64,000 bases of DNA, taken from Coix lacryma-jobi var. lacryma-jobi (taxonomy: Eukaryota > Streptophyta > Magnoliopsida > Poales > Poaceae). This document shows, piece after piece, positions 34,520 through 46,268 of the stretch. The DNA is taken from positions 25,821,984-25,885,983 of the forward strand of contig CM019828.1 of assembly GCA_009763385.1 (NCBI GenBank). Direction: 5' to 3'. The notes beneath the pieces were generated by a model. The model was not told the origin of the DNA, searched no databases, and saw only the letters and a program-made list of their open reading frames with translations. The stretch's first letter is position 1, and each line of letters starts with the position of its first letter. A program made the translations under genes and the position numbers.

Positions 34520-35628
34520 GCACTTCTTCCACGGTGGTGTGATGCACATGACCCGTACGAGGTGGGGGCTGAGTGTACTGCTTCTTTGGGCGAGGGCACT
34601 GACGTGACAGGTGTCCAGTCTGACCACAGTTATAGCATGGACCAATCACGTACGGGGTCTTGGGACCTCCTGCACTTCCTGCTTTGTTCTTATTCTGCAT
34701 CATGGGGGCGGTGTAGGGCTTCTGATAACTAGGACGGGGACGGTTGGGTGATCTTCCTCCTCTGTGGGGGACGGAATCTTGCTCCTGTGACAGGCGGGCG
34801 ATATGGGGCGCGTGCTCCGAAAGGGGTCCTCTGCTGGGATGAACCTCCTTCATTTGCACGACGGCGCGTCTCTGTCGCTAGCCGGCTGTCATTGGCCTCT
34901 TGATTTAGGCAGTCGCTGACGAAGTCACTGAAGGTGGTGCGGTGACTGTTGCCCATCTTGGAAAGCATGGCGGCACTCATGCCACGTTTGAAGCTTGCGA
35001 TCTTCTTGGCCTCAGTATCAACAAAGTCTGGGGCGTAGCGAGCTAGGTTGTTGAAACTGTGGAGGTACTCGGACATAGACCTAGTCCCCTGGGATAACCT
35101 CATAAACTCTGCAACCTTCATTTCCATCAGACCACTAGGGATGTAGTGGTTGCGCATAGCGGTGGAGAACTGATCCCAAGTGACACGTGCATTTACTGGC
35201 AAGGATGCACGGTACTGGGCCCACCACAAACCTGCGGGTCCTTCCAACATGTGGGCGGCGTACTCCGCCTTGAGCTCTTCTGTCAGACGAAGCAGACGGA
35301 ACTTCTGAGTGATGGAGTTGAGCCACTCATCAGCTTCAAGCGGTTCGGTGGCTTCCTTGAACACAAGAGGGCGAGTGTCCAAGAAGTCACGGTAGGAGCT
35401 GTACTGGTTGGGCTCCGGGCCTTGACGTTGATGATGCTGCTGTGCAGTGTTGTTAGCGATATTGCGGAGGGTGGCCTCCATGTGCCTCTGCATTTCCTCC
35501 ATATTCCTTTGGCTGCCCAAGAACTGGCCAAAGAACGCTTCCGGCGTCATCGGCGGCGGTGGGGGAGGTGGCAGATTCTCCTCCTGTCCTGCTCCCTGCC
35601 CACGTTGGCTGCGAGTGTGTGCCGGCAT
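34520..35628 (-). pseudogene. Element C gag with zinc knuckle
   Basis: The start MPAHTRSQRGQG at 35628 is preferred over an in-frame upstream Met at 35655 because chromovirus gag proteins commonly begin this way. A proline run is followed by the retrotransposon gag domain (DEWLNSITQKF, GLWWAQYRASLP, FMRLSQGTRSMSEYLHSFN). A frame change near 34760 precedes the CCHC knuckle CYNCGQTGHLSRQC (34596-34637). Gag would form particles and bind RNA. The frame break disconnects the capsid from the knuckle. Confidence 0.9.
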
Positions 35629-35949
35629 CTGCATATCCCATTGATAAGCAATCATTAGGTGATGTTACATCGATCATGAATAAATACTGCGCTGTACATA
35701 ATTCAAAATTTAGCACACGACCAAGTATAATTACTCATTTCCATACAACATCACAAAACAATCGCTCGAAATTAGACATGCAAACGACGGATTTCCATAA
35801 AAGGTGCCGGATCGAAGTCCGGACTTTGTCCAAAAGCTTACATGCCATCAAACATTTTAAACATAAAACTAGCACATGTGTAGGGTGTTACATCACTTAG
35901 CGAGCAAGCTCAAGCTATACAAAAGAAAACGATCTCTAACAGCTAACGC
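35629..35949 (-). other. Spacer between element C ORF1 and gag
   Basis: About 320 bp without a convincing frame. It separates the upstream ORF from gag on the same strand, so gag would need its own initiation or splicing. Confidence 0.5.
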
Positions 35950-36920
35950 TCAGGGGTCTCCAGCGGCGGGTGCAGCGTCCTCTGGTGGGGCGTCGGGACC
36001 AAGGACCTCTCCGTCCTGGGGATCCGGGACCTCAGCTGCTGGGGCGGCGGCCTCCTGCGCGGCGTGGTGCATCTGATGGACGGCCTCGTGGAGCTGGTCG
36101 ATGTAGGCCTGCTGTCCGTGGATCTGCTGTATCAACAGGTGGGCTCCCTCTCTGAGCTGGTCGAGCGCGGTGCGGGCCTCATCCCTCTGAAGAGCGGTAG
36201 TCAGGTACATCTGCTCTGCAACTGTCCTGGCAGTGGACTGTGCTGCTGCTGTGGTGCGGGCGTCGTCACGCTCCAGAGTGACTGCTGAATCCTCTCCTGC
36301 AGACGAGCAACCTCAGCGTCGAAGTCCTCCTGTAGCTTCCTCTCTTGCTCTGGTAGGTGGCGGTGAGGGTGAAGGACACGCTCTCAAGAGTGCGCTCCAA
36401 ACTCTCACATACACCTAGCAAAGCTCCAGTGGCGCTCATCGCAGGTGTCTCACAGTAGAACCTCTCCTCTGGGCTCCCTGTCAAGACTGACTCCGAAGTC
36501 TGCTTCCAGCGCAATGGGAAAAGTGATCCACGGGGAAACACTCCTGCCATCGCACTTGCCAGGTCGGCGGGGAAGCGGGCGATGATATCCTTCAGCACTA
36601 GGTATGCTGCCCTGTTGGCTCCATCCTTGGCACAAGTGCCTCTGGTGATCTCTGTCCACCCTGTCCAGTGGGCTTGGCAGGAAAGCTTTGACTTTGATCT
36701 CCACCATGACCAAGGAATCCTGCCCGTAGATCTCCTTCTGCCATGAGTACCTGGGCTCCTGTCCTTCCTCATAGCCCACGGCCTGCAGAATCCTCCAAAG
36801 GATAGTCGGCAACCCGAAGTAGGACAAGAACGTCTTCCGGGTCAGCTTGGTGGCCAAGCGGTGACGCGGAACTCCTCTGCCTCCGGTGGCCTTGCGAGCA
36901 GTCAGCTTAGACCGGGCCAT
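35950..36920 (-). pseudogene. Element C ORF1 with histone H3-tail-like N-terminus
   Basis: An ORF of about 320 codons upstream of gag, in sense orientation, with at least two frame changes (near 36640 and between 36330 and 36210). From ATG 36918-36920 it reads M-ARSKLTARKATGG, then RGVPRHR, then LATKLTRK. Aligned to histone H3 residues 1-28 I count 18 identities with one inserted residue. K4 and K9 are in register and K23 and K27 are shifted by one; S10 is Ala, K14 Arg and K18 His. A globular middle (TFLSYFGLPTILWRILQAVG) follows, then a probable coiled coil (EARTALDQLREG, YIDQLHEAV) and an acidic Pro/Ala tail ending AAGDP. An in-frame Met 24 codons upstream exists, but TTGTTCTACAG just before 36920 looks like a splice acceptor. 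The role is unknown. Confidence 0.8.
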
Positions 36921-36992
36921 CTGTAGAACAAAAGGGTTTCGAACTCTCGTGAGACGGATATTAAGTTGGCAAATTTTATAGAAAAGAGACAA

Positions 36993-37634
36993 CTTTTAAT
37001 TTAAGGGGAGGTAATGTAAATGCATGAATTTAAACATGATGCATGATCGTACTTACGTTCTCACTCACTAATATGACTCGTAAGTCCTAACGTTCTAGTC
37101 GGTGGCAAGAACGATCCCTCATGCGTTATCTACACGTTCTACTCGTTCGCATAGTTAGTGTACCTGCAGAAGATTCATTTCAGCCCAAAGCAATTCCCAA
37201 TGATAAAACAATTGAGTATTGGCCAATATGCGCAAAATACATAGAAGCCAACACTAAACACCATGCACCAACATAGAAAACACCCTTGAAAACATTGATA
37301 CCCTCGTATGTGTCCGCGTGGAGCTCGCACATACTTGGTATAAGAACTCTCACCTAGACCGACGGTTGGACGGTCATGCTCTCATATCTCACAAAATCAT
37401 TTTATGCATGTTTTCGCGATCGACGCATTCTCTTTTTCCCCCGAGAATGGACCAGCAAATAAAGATCCAGCATGAAGCAAAACCCTGAACCCTGTTAGCA
37501 GTTAAGCCACCTGAATCCTAGTATAGGGCTTAAGGACGAGACTGGGCACACTTAGTAATTGAAAATAGTTTTGAAAATAGTTTTGAAATACCCATTTAGT
37601 TCAAAAATAGCTCTTACGGAGGTAATCACTTGAA
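36993..37634 (-). other. Leader region of element C
   Basis: About 640 bp between the primer site and ORF1 without a convincing frame. If the acceptor-like sequence before 36920 is used, a donor should lie here or in the 5' LTR. Confidence 0.5.
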
Positions 37635-37650
37635 CCATGCTCGATACCAA
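37635..37650 (-). other. Primer-binding site of element C
   Basis: TTGGTATCGAGCATGG on the minus strand, two bases after the 5' LTR end. It matches the Met-tRNA-type site only in its first part. Confidence 0.6.
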
Positions 37651-37652
37651 GC

Positions 37653-40600
37653 TGTGGCGGAACCGTCCTGATTATAAGAGCTCAAGTATTATCTTAGCCA
37701 ATTCCGTCTGACTTCGACTGATACTTGAACCCATACAACCCCGGTAGTCCGGAAATCTCGAAGGATTTCTAACACCATACATCATACAGGATCGCATCGT
37801 TCAAGGATTACATTCGTAAAGATACATCATAACGAAAACGAAACCGAATTTAAAATATCAGAGTGCGAATTTAAAACAGAGTTATTACAATACCGAGTTT
37901 AAAAGTGCGGAAGCTGAAATAGTTTGAAACACGACCACTACACATGTGGTCCAAATAAAACATGTTTGATAAAACCAACTCACACAACTCACTCTTCCCT
38001 TTTTAGATAATGTGCCACTAGAAGTCTCAGACCAGCAAAAGAAAAAGGGAAGCTTCTGGACGACCCTGCCCTGGGCCTACTCCTCATCACCTTCCACTGG
38101 GTAGAGGCAGTGCTTACAATAGCCAAAGTAGACCTGGCCATCTGCAACAACGGGATAAACCCTGAGTACGGGAATGTACTCAGCTAGACTTACCCGTCCA
38201 ACTGAAAATAAAGACTCCAAGGGTATGCAAGGCTTTTGAGGTAGAGCTGGGATCTTTCAGTTGCGAAAAGCTTAATTTTAGATAAGAGGTAATTAATGAT
38301 AATGATGAGCTGTCATTTTTAGACCTATTCCTTAATTCTAGGTTTTTCACCTGTACTAGAGCACTCACTTGAATCTACCAATCAATAATATAACCATATC
38401 CAATTGACTTATCCACATTTTAGTTGAACCTTTAAACCATCACATGGAGTTGTATCGTGGTGAAGCTCGCCATAGTTTCCCACTAACCGGGGAGACGGCG
38501 ACTCGAATCGAATTCCAAACCAGCTGATGAAAGACCTTTAATACCAGCCCACACTTTCCCCGTCGGGTCCATGCATTGGGCAACCGCTCGATGCTTGTTC
38601 GTGGTGGTAATCGTCGCGGTTCAAGCACGGACCGCGCCAATTGGAACCTGGCGATGGCCTCACGCGGCAGATCGCAATTTCCATACTAGAGGGCACGACA
38701 CGGGTTGAGACCGGCCCGAACAGCTTCTAACCGGCTTTGGGGTCGATGATTACGGCACCGACATATCCCTAAGTAAAAGGGCGCGTTCAAAAATGAACGA
38801 GGGCCAACATCGATACAAACCTACACGATCCAACGGACGGACTGCCCCAAGTTCCCAACTTGGTGCCTTGCCTTCCAGTTGACCGTATTTCATTACTACT
38901 CAGGTTCTTTTCCACGATAGCAAATATAGCCAACCGTGATCCGGTAAACCCATCAGGGTATTACGGGAACATCCTTAACTACTACTTTTATTAAGCAGGC
39001 TAAGCAATTCTACATTGTAATTAAATAACAGGATAACAAGGTAGATATTTAATCAATAACCAAGGAATGGTAATAATGCAGCAAGTAGGATTCATTCCAA
39101 CTCCTAACCTAATGCATCACAATATAAAAGGACTCAAGTAATTTAATTGTAAATAATAGGAGGCTTAGAATGCTCCGGGGCTTGCCTTGGGTGAAGACCG
39201 AGGCCTCGTGGGAGGGGCACTCGGGCAAGTTAGTGTCGCTGGCGGGGTCGACTTCCTCGGCTTGCTGGAGCTCCGGAATCTGCTGCTCGGCGTTTGCTTC
39301 TGGCTCCTGCTCGGCTCCGGAGTGTCGATCCTATTGCATGCGACGAATAATAAATATTACAATGCGGGTGCAAGATGTGTGGTATGAGAAAGAGCATTTC
39401 TTGCAAACCAACAAAACCAACTTGTTGAACCATTGAGGTAAAATACTTATTTAATTCATAAAACAAAATCCATTTATTCACCTTTTTCTTATTTAATAAA
39501 TCAAAAGAACTTAGGTTGAACTGCAAGTGCACTTTTCTGGACTCAGAAAAATCCACGAAAATTCCAGAAGGCAAACAACAGTTGCTGGACTCCACTGAAC
39601 AAATTTCAGCCAAAAATAAAATACCAAACTGCAGATACAAAATGACAAGCAACAGCCAAAAAAGGTACTTTGAACTACAACCCTACTGTAAAAGGGTGCA
39701 CAACTCTATTTCATATTTTCCCAGATTCTACTTCACATTTTATGCTTATAAGAAAGTTCCATGAACAGAAACATTATATTATTTCTTACATGAATTTTCA
39801 AAGGAAAACACAGAAAAACACCTTGTAAAGCAACTTCATATTTCTTCACATAACAGATCATGCTTACATTTTTCTTAGCTTGGACATCATAAACAGAGAC
39901 TATACAAATTTCCATATTTTATTTCAGCATATAAAACACCTTAACATTTATTCTAAGAAATCAGCCAAAAAGGACTTTAAACCATAACAGAAACTTTTTC
40001 CACATAAATAGTGCATCATATATTTTTCACAGGTGTAAAACATGATAATAAACTTACACAAAATTTTCCAGGAATTAACTCAACCAGAAAACATATATAA
40101 CCATTTATCTTAGCAAAGCATATAAACTGGAATAAATGAAAACAGTAAAATAAACTTCTGCCAAAATACTTTTATATTTTTCCATGATAGATCTGCTCAC
40201 AAACAAGCTAACAAAACTGAAAGCACTCCATTTGGACTAACAAAACAGGATCTACAAAATAAACAAGCATTTACTGGAAATAGAAAAAACATTTTGGAAA
40301 ACGTTTTCTGGAAAACACTCGGCGCACGGAATAGGTGTGCGTTCGCTCGAGGCCCGGCTCGAACGTGACAGCGCCCGAGGGTTCGCTCGAGGCCTAGCTC
40401 GAGCGAGATGACGGAAACAAACGTCTGTCCGAGGCATGGCTCGGAGGCTCGGGCGAGACAGAAACAATCGCCCGTCCGAGGCCTGGCTCGAGGGCTCGGG
40501 CGAGACAGAAACAATCGTTCGTCCGAGGCCTGGCTCGAGGGCTTGGGCGAGACGGAAACAATCGCCCGTCCGAGGCCTGGCTCGAGGGCTCGGGCGAGAC

Positions 40601-42519
40601 GGAAAGCAATCGTCCGTCCGAGGCCTGGCTCGAGGGCTCAGGCGACGAAAGCAATCGCCCGTCCGAGGCCTGGCTCGAGGCTCGGGCGAGACGGAAAGCA
40701 ATCGCCCGTCCGAGGCCTGGCTCGGGGCTCGGGCGAGACGGAAAGCAATCGCCCGTCCAGGCCTGGCTCGAGGGCTCGGGCGAGACGGAAAGCAATCGCC
40801 CGTCCGAGGCCTGGCTCGGGGCTCGGCGAGACGGAAAGTAATCGCCCGTCCGAGGCCTGGCTCGGAGGCTCGAGCGAGACAGAAAGCAATCGTCCGTCTG
40901 AGGCCTGGCTCGAGGGCTCGGGCGAGACGGAAAACAGGGGAGAGGTTTGACCGTCGATTCCTCGCCGACGGTGAGGTCGCCGGCGGGGAAGCTAGGCTTG
41001 TGAACTCGACTCGACGAGGCGCATCGAATGGTGTTGGTGGTTTGGCTAGCGCACGGCCGGAGCATGCCGGCGGCGAGCGGCGGCGCACGGTGATGGCGGC
41101 AACGCGCGGCTACGCCGTTTCCGGCGGCGGCCGGAGAAATTGGGGAGGCAAAAGCTCGAGTGAACCCTAAGGAGCAAAGCTACGGGGTTGGTTTGGCCGG
41201 GTGGCTCCAGAGGAGCTTGGCCACGAGCGAGGTCCGCGGCGGCGCCCATGGCGCTCGGCCGGAGAGAAACGGGTGGTAGAAGACGGTAGCGTTGAGACTG
41301 GGTGGTGTTCTCACCTTGCCTTGGCTCGGTGAAGCTCGAGGATGAAGAAGAGGAGTCGGTGGAGCTCGGGTTGGGGAAGAACGGCGTTGCGGCTCGGCGG
41401 TGGCGACTGACGGACCGAAAGAGGCGCTTCGTCCTCCGGCGGCGTCGGGGCTCGGTCGGGGATGACGATGTGCGCACGGCGTGTGCACGGCGTAGGCGGA
41501 GAGGCTGGCGAGAGGGATTGGATGGTGGTGGTCGGGTGTGGCCGGAACGGTGGAGGGGAGTGATGGTGGTGAACGGTCGGCGAGGGTGGCGGACGCTTGC
41601 GCGTTCGTGGGAGCGGAGAGGGAGAGCGGGAGTGAGAGCGGCGAGCTGGAATGGCAGTGGGGAGAGGGGAGTGCGGTGCGCTCGGGGTTTTGGCTTGGTT
41701 TGGCCGGCCGGTTCCGTGGCGGGGCCACGGCGGCGCGGTCGGCGAGGCAGCGCGGGCGATGCCGTGCACGGCGAGCGGGCGCGGCAGGAGGCGAGCGGAG
41801 AGTGGCCGGAAAGATAGCTTGCGTGCTCGGATGAGAGGGGATCGAGCGAGGAGTGGCCGGCGAGGATCCTTGGCAGGATACGGCGGCCACGTGGCGGTTG
41901 CGGCCGGCGTACGGCACGGGCGTCAGGCGGGCGGCGGTGCGCGGCGAGCGGGCGGCGGCGCGCGAGCGCGCGGCGCGCAGGCCTGGGAGTGGGCTGGCGC
42001 GCGGGCGCGGGCTAGCTGGGCTGAAAGGCCGAAAGGCCAGATGGGCCAAAAGGTTGGCGCCGGGAAAATCGTTTTCCTTTTTCTTTTTCCAAATTCTTTT
42101 CAAACTTTGACCATTCAAAAACAGTTTCAAAAACTCCAAACTAGGTTTTGACCCAAATATGAAAGTTGCTCAAAATAATTTTCTCTACAACTTTTATATA
42201 AGACACTTTTTCTGAAAACCAATTTTACAACCTCCTCAAAAATAAAGCCGGTTTTGCAACATAAACCATTTTCTTTGCCTCATTTTTTTTATCTGATAAA
42301 CTATTTTGAACTAGGTCAAAAACTCCAAATCTATTTTATAAAACTCTTTGCCCAAGCAGAGATCCACTTAAATCATCGAGACAAATAGAAATCCAAATCC
42401 AAATAAATAAACAAAAGACAAAAGCACTCTCATGCACATGAAATGATGCAATGCATTGCTTATGCTTCTTAGTAGCTAATTGCAATTCCTAATGCAGTGC
42501 TTGACACTAGGGTGTCACA
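37653..42519 (-). repeat. 5' LTR of gypsy element C
   Basis: This LTR is 4867 bp. It is collinear with 26378-31178 but differs by substitutions and by small indels concentrated in the 48-bp array (40408-40934, about 11 units here) and the GC-rich block (40940-42060). Transcription would start inside this copy and run leftward. Confidence 0.92.
40408..40934 (-). repeat. 48-bp tandem array in element C 5' LTR, about 11 copies
   Basis: The same unit as in the 3' LTR, with different copy number and unit variants, showing slippage or gene-conversion-like change since insertion. Confidence 0.9.
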
Positions 42520-42544
42520 GCTATGCGGTGCAAGAACGTTGGTG

Positions 42545-44796
42545 GTACCCCGGGGGACTCTCCTCCACGTCCCCCCCTTCCGGTCAGAGGCCCGGCAAGG
42601 GGAAGCTGATTACGCGTAGGAAGCGCACCACGGAGCAGCGAGAGGCAGATCAGGCTAGAGAGGTTGCGGCCGCCGCAGCGCGTGCTGAGCGTGGTGGTCG
42701 TACGGGCGGACTCAGGATTGAGGACCAGTTGTCCCCCGAGCAGCGCAGGGCGATTGAGGAGGTTGAGCGGTTCCTCCACTCTCCGACTTGCACGCTTATG
42801 GTTGCCGGTCGTCGGACGACGTTCACCTCCCCGGGAGTCGAGCCCCAGAGCTCGCAGCAGGGCCAGGCAGAGGCCGAGGCAGCTGAGGCCGCAGCGACAC
42901 CAGAGGCAGAGGAGGACGTTCCTGAGGAGGTTCCCCGGCGCTGGTCCACGCGTCGCAGGACAGCGGTGCCACCCCGGCCCGACGTCTCTCTGCGGGGAGC
43001 ACGTGCTCCATCGAGGCGTGCACCCCCGCCGATCCCGCGACTGGACCTCCGAGCGGCCACCTGCTCACAGATTCAGGCACTCCGGCTACTTCCGGTTGAC
43101 CAGTGGTTCCCGAGGGAACGCCAGGCACAGGCAGGGGCAAAGTTCTTCACCGTCCTACAGGAGGATTTCTACCGTGGATACAGGAACGCTGGGATCAGTC
43201 TTCGCTCTCAGCGTGTTTGTCCCCTGGAGGCAGTTGTGGCAGCAGCAGGAGAGTAGATCCGCCCCATACTTACCTACCTAGTCTCGCAGACCTTCTGGGG
43301 CGGTCTGGCTCGTATATCGAGGATTGGGTCTTCCAGTTCTACGCGTCACTGTGGGTGCACCCGGACCGCGAGACCATAGAGTTTGCTTTTCAGGGGGAGC
43401 ACTACAGGCTTTTCTCGTCAGAGATCCGGGGTTGGTTCGGCCTGCGACACTCTCAGACCCGGATCCACGACTTGTGCTATGACCAGACGGAGCCACCCCC
43501 CCGCCCTCACAGTGGTGCCCAGCCGACGACAGACTTGGTCCGCCCCTGCTTCAGTGAGCCCTTCGGTGAGGGTTTGAGTCGGGCGCCTAGGGATCTCACC
43601 CCTACGACTCGGATCCTCAATGAGGTTCTCAGGCGGACCTTGCTTCCTAGGGTTGGTTTCCGCGAGGGTCTGTCTCGTCTTCAGCTCTGGTTACTTGCTT
43701 ACCTGGTCAGACAACAGTAGTTTGACGTCTGGGACGTGATTTTGTGTGAGATGGAGGACACCGTGGCAGAGGGCATTAAGGCCCGCAGGCAGCTACCGTA
43801 CGCTCATTGGATCTCTTATATTCTCTGGAAGGTAGCTGCCACGACAGGATCTGACCCTGGCCAGTCTCTTACCGGGTCCACGACCGTGTTCCCTGAGTAC
43901 AACATGAGTCAGTTGTTGGGACACGGTCGGGATCGCAGGCAGCAGCAGCAGCAGCAGGACGCCCCGTCTAGTTCGCGCCAGAGGCCAGCGGTTCCGGAGT
44001 CACTCCAGGAGCAGGACGAGGCCGTCCGAGCACTCACAGAGCAGGAGCTAGCAGAGCTCGAGGGAGGAGACACTTACGTCACAGAGGACCCCATAGATAG
44101 CTCAAACGAGGACTACCAGCTCCAGCCTCGCTACCAGCCGCGTGCTCACGACTCACAGGCAGGGTCCAGTGGTACTGCTTCCTCCGATCCCGCTTTACTT
44201 GCTATTCTCGCTTGGATGGAGGAGCAGCAGAGGACAGTCACTCAGGATGTCCAGCGGCTTGCCCAGGAGCAGCAGAGGTTGGCTCAGGCATAGGCCCTCA
44301 CACAGCAGTAGGCACAGGAGAGGTCTGATGCACTTTAGCGCCAGATGATGGCTTTACAGCAGCAGACGCTCAGCTTCATGGAGCGCCTAGCCAGCGGACC
44401 TCCCCAGTGGCAGTGGCAGCAGCCTCCTCCTCAGCAGCAGATACAGTGGCAGCCACCAGTCCCTCCGCAACCGTTTGGTCAGCCACCGCAGTTTGGTCAG
44501 CAGCAGCAGTTCCCGGGCCCTAGCTCCTCGTAGTTTACGAGTTTTACTACTCCTCCAGGCGGGGCCCCGCTTTTCAGTCTGCTGCAGACAGGCTTCACTC
44601 CTAGGCCGACTGAGTCTCTATTTGCGACGACTACGTCTGTTACTTGAGACCTGTCCGCCACCTTCAGCGAGCTCACTGGGTTTCCTACTCCAGATCTTCC
44701 GGATCCAGTTCTGACGTCGACGGCTCCTGTGACCTCCACCACAGAGACCCTACCGAGCTCCGTCGCGTCCTCAGAGCAGACCGAGTCAGTCCAGTC
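42545..44796 (+). pseudogene. Element D ORF, unknown plant-retrotransposon protein
   Basis: Coding-like sequence of about 740 codons. An Arg/Ala/Glu-rich N-terminal part (RKRTTEQREADQAREVAAA) shifts frame near 43250. A hydrophobic globular domain follows (IEDWVFQFYASLWVHPD, HYRLFSSEIRGWFGL), resembling the putative plant transposon protein domain common in non-autonomous grass LTR elements. A coiled-coil and glutamine-rich tail (WMEEQQRTVTQDVQRLAQEQ; QWQWQQPPPQQQ) completes it. Six in-frame stops occur after the shift: TAG at 43718, 44291, 44309, 44336 and 44531, and TGA at 44645. All can come from CAG or CGA by one C-to-T change. The frame is cut at 44796 by LTR G. No RT or integrase is visible, so D is probably non-autonomous. 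Confidence 0.6.
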
Positions 44797-45232
44797 TGCG
44801 GATACATGGGTGTATGCCGGGTCTCTGAGTGTTGAGTGATTGTCAACTGGGATGATGCACATGTTCTTTGGCTTGTGTTGTGCAGGTGTCGAGCCCGGAT
44901 ACAGTGATCGACGGCAAGGTGAAGGTCAAGTTGAGACGTGCCGTGCTGACGGACCGGGTGCGGTGAAGGATGGGCGTGCCGTGCGGCGGACGTGCCATGC
45001 CGAGGTACCGAGCGGTGAAGGGCGGACGTGAGGCTTCGACTGAAGGACCAGAGGCCCGAGGATCAGCTGTGGTGGCTGGCAGCCTGTGACGATGACAAGT
45101 GAAGAAATGCGGTCATGTGTTGCCTGAGTCGTAGACTCGGGGACACGTGTCGGTGGACGGGGTGCACGGGAGGTGCATCCCATCTACGACGTCGGTTTGG
45201 TGGTAGAGTCAGAGAAAAACCATCGGATGGAC

Positions 45233-45496
45233 GGTTTCCAGGTTTGGGCCTCAAAACCTGGGCGTGGACGGTTTCCGAGTTTGGCCACAAAACTCGGACT
45301 GAGGGTTTCCGAGTTTGGCCACAAAACTCGAGCTGAGGACGGTTTCCAGGTTTGGGCCTCAAAACCTGGGCGCTGAGGGTTTGCTGAGTTTGGCCTCAAA
45401 CCTCAGAGGCTGGTGGGCTGGTTTCCCGTTTTGGGCCTCAAAACCGGGGATGGCTGGAAAAGGCTGGTTTCCCGGTTTGGGCCACAAACCGGGGGT
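45233..45496 (+). repeat. U3 hairpin-repeat array of LTR G, 7 units
   Basis: Seven inverted-repeat units with GTTT...AAAC cores and arms AGG/CCT, GAG/CTC, GAG/CTC, AGG/CCT, GAG/CTC (weak), CGT/CCG (weak) and CGG/CCG. Confidence 0.85.
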
Positions 45497-46268
45497 GCAG
45501 AGCGGTGGCGGCACGTGGCGGCAATCTGGAGGTTGCGTCGAGGCAACGCTTCGAATTGTGTGGGCGTGGCCGTCAGATACACCTACCACCGAGTTGGTCC
45601 AGAATAACCCTAGGGTTTAGCTGGTTCGCTCTGTAATTAGAATAGAGAGGGGTAGAGTAGGAATTAGACTTAGGCTAGTAGTAGGATAAGTAGTTGGGAG
45701 ACTCCCTCCTCCCTTTCCATCTCAGTCATTTGCTCTTTCGCACTTAGGGTTTCCTGCTCTCCCATCCCCTGCTGTAGCTAGCTGAGATCCGCAGAGAGAC
45801 TTGCCTCTGTGTACTGTTGATTCTGAGGAAGTGAGGCCGTATCCTCACTGTTGTAGCGTGTGGTAGCCACACGGTTGCAGTTCGTGGTTGTGATTCGCGT
45901 TTCATTCGTGTTCTTCGCGGAATCCTTTTCTCTCCACGATTTTCCCATCGCTTGATCTCTTTGCTCGGTTCATCTTTTGCAAAACTGTTTGAACCAAGTT
46001 GTTCTAGATCGTGAGGCACTTATTTCCACCGAAGGAATTCTCCTCTAACCTCACGGTCTAGGAGATCGATTGATTTTCGTTTCGGGTCAAGTTTTCTCCC
46101 TTCCCCTGAAATTCTTCGATTCATCGATTTGGAGAAAGGTTCGAGCCATGATCTCTTAGGGATAGCTCACTATACTCCTTTTGACTCTTCTCACCAAGTT
46201 TGATCCCTAGAAGATTCGTTTTGGGTGAGATCGAGTCGAATCGATGGACATACAGGCTGCTGCCGGGT

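Larger units (their letters stand above)
26378..42519 (-). mobile_element. Ty3/gypsy chromovirus element C (Tekay/Del-like)
   Basis: A 16,142-bp element on the minus strand, flanked by GCTAT (26373-26377 and 42520-42524). LTRs are 4801 bp (left, 26378-31178) and 4867 bp (right, 37653-42519) with TGT...ACA ends. The internal order on the minus strand is primer site, an extra ORF upstream of gag, gag, protease, RT, RNase H, integrase and chromodomain. Domain order with RT before integrase defines Ty3/gypsy; the C-terminal chromodomain and long LTRs suggest the Tekay/Del lineage. The LTRs differ by several substitutions and indels per kilobase, so it is older than A. Coding regions contain at least seven frame breaks. 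Confidence 0.93.
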
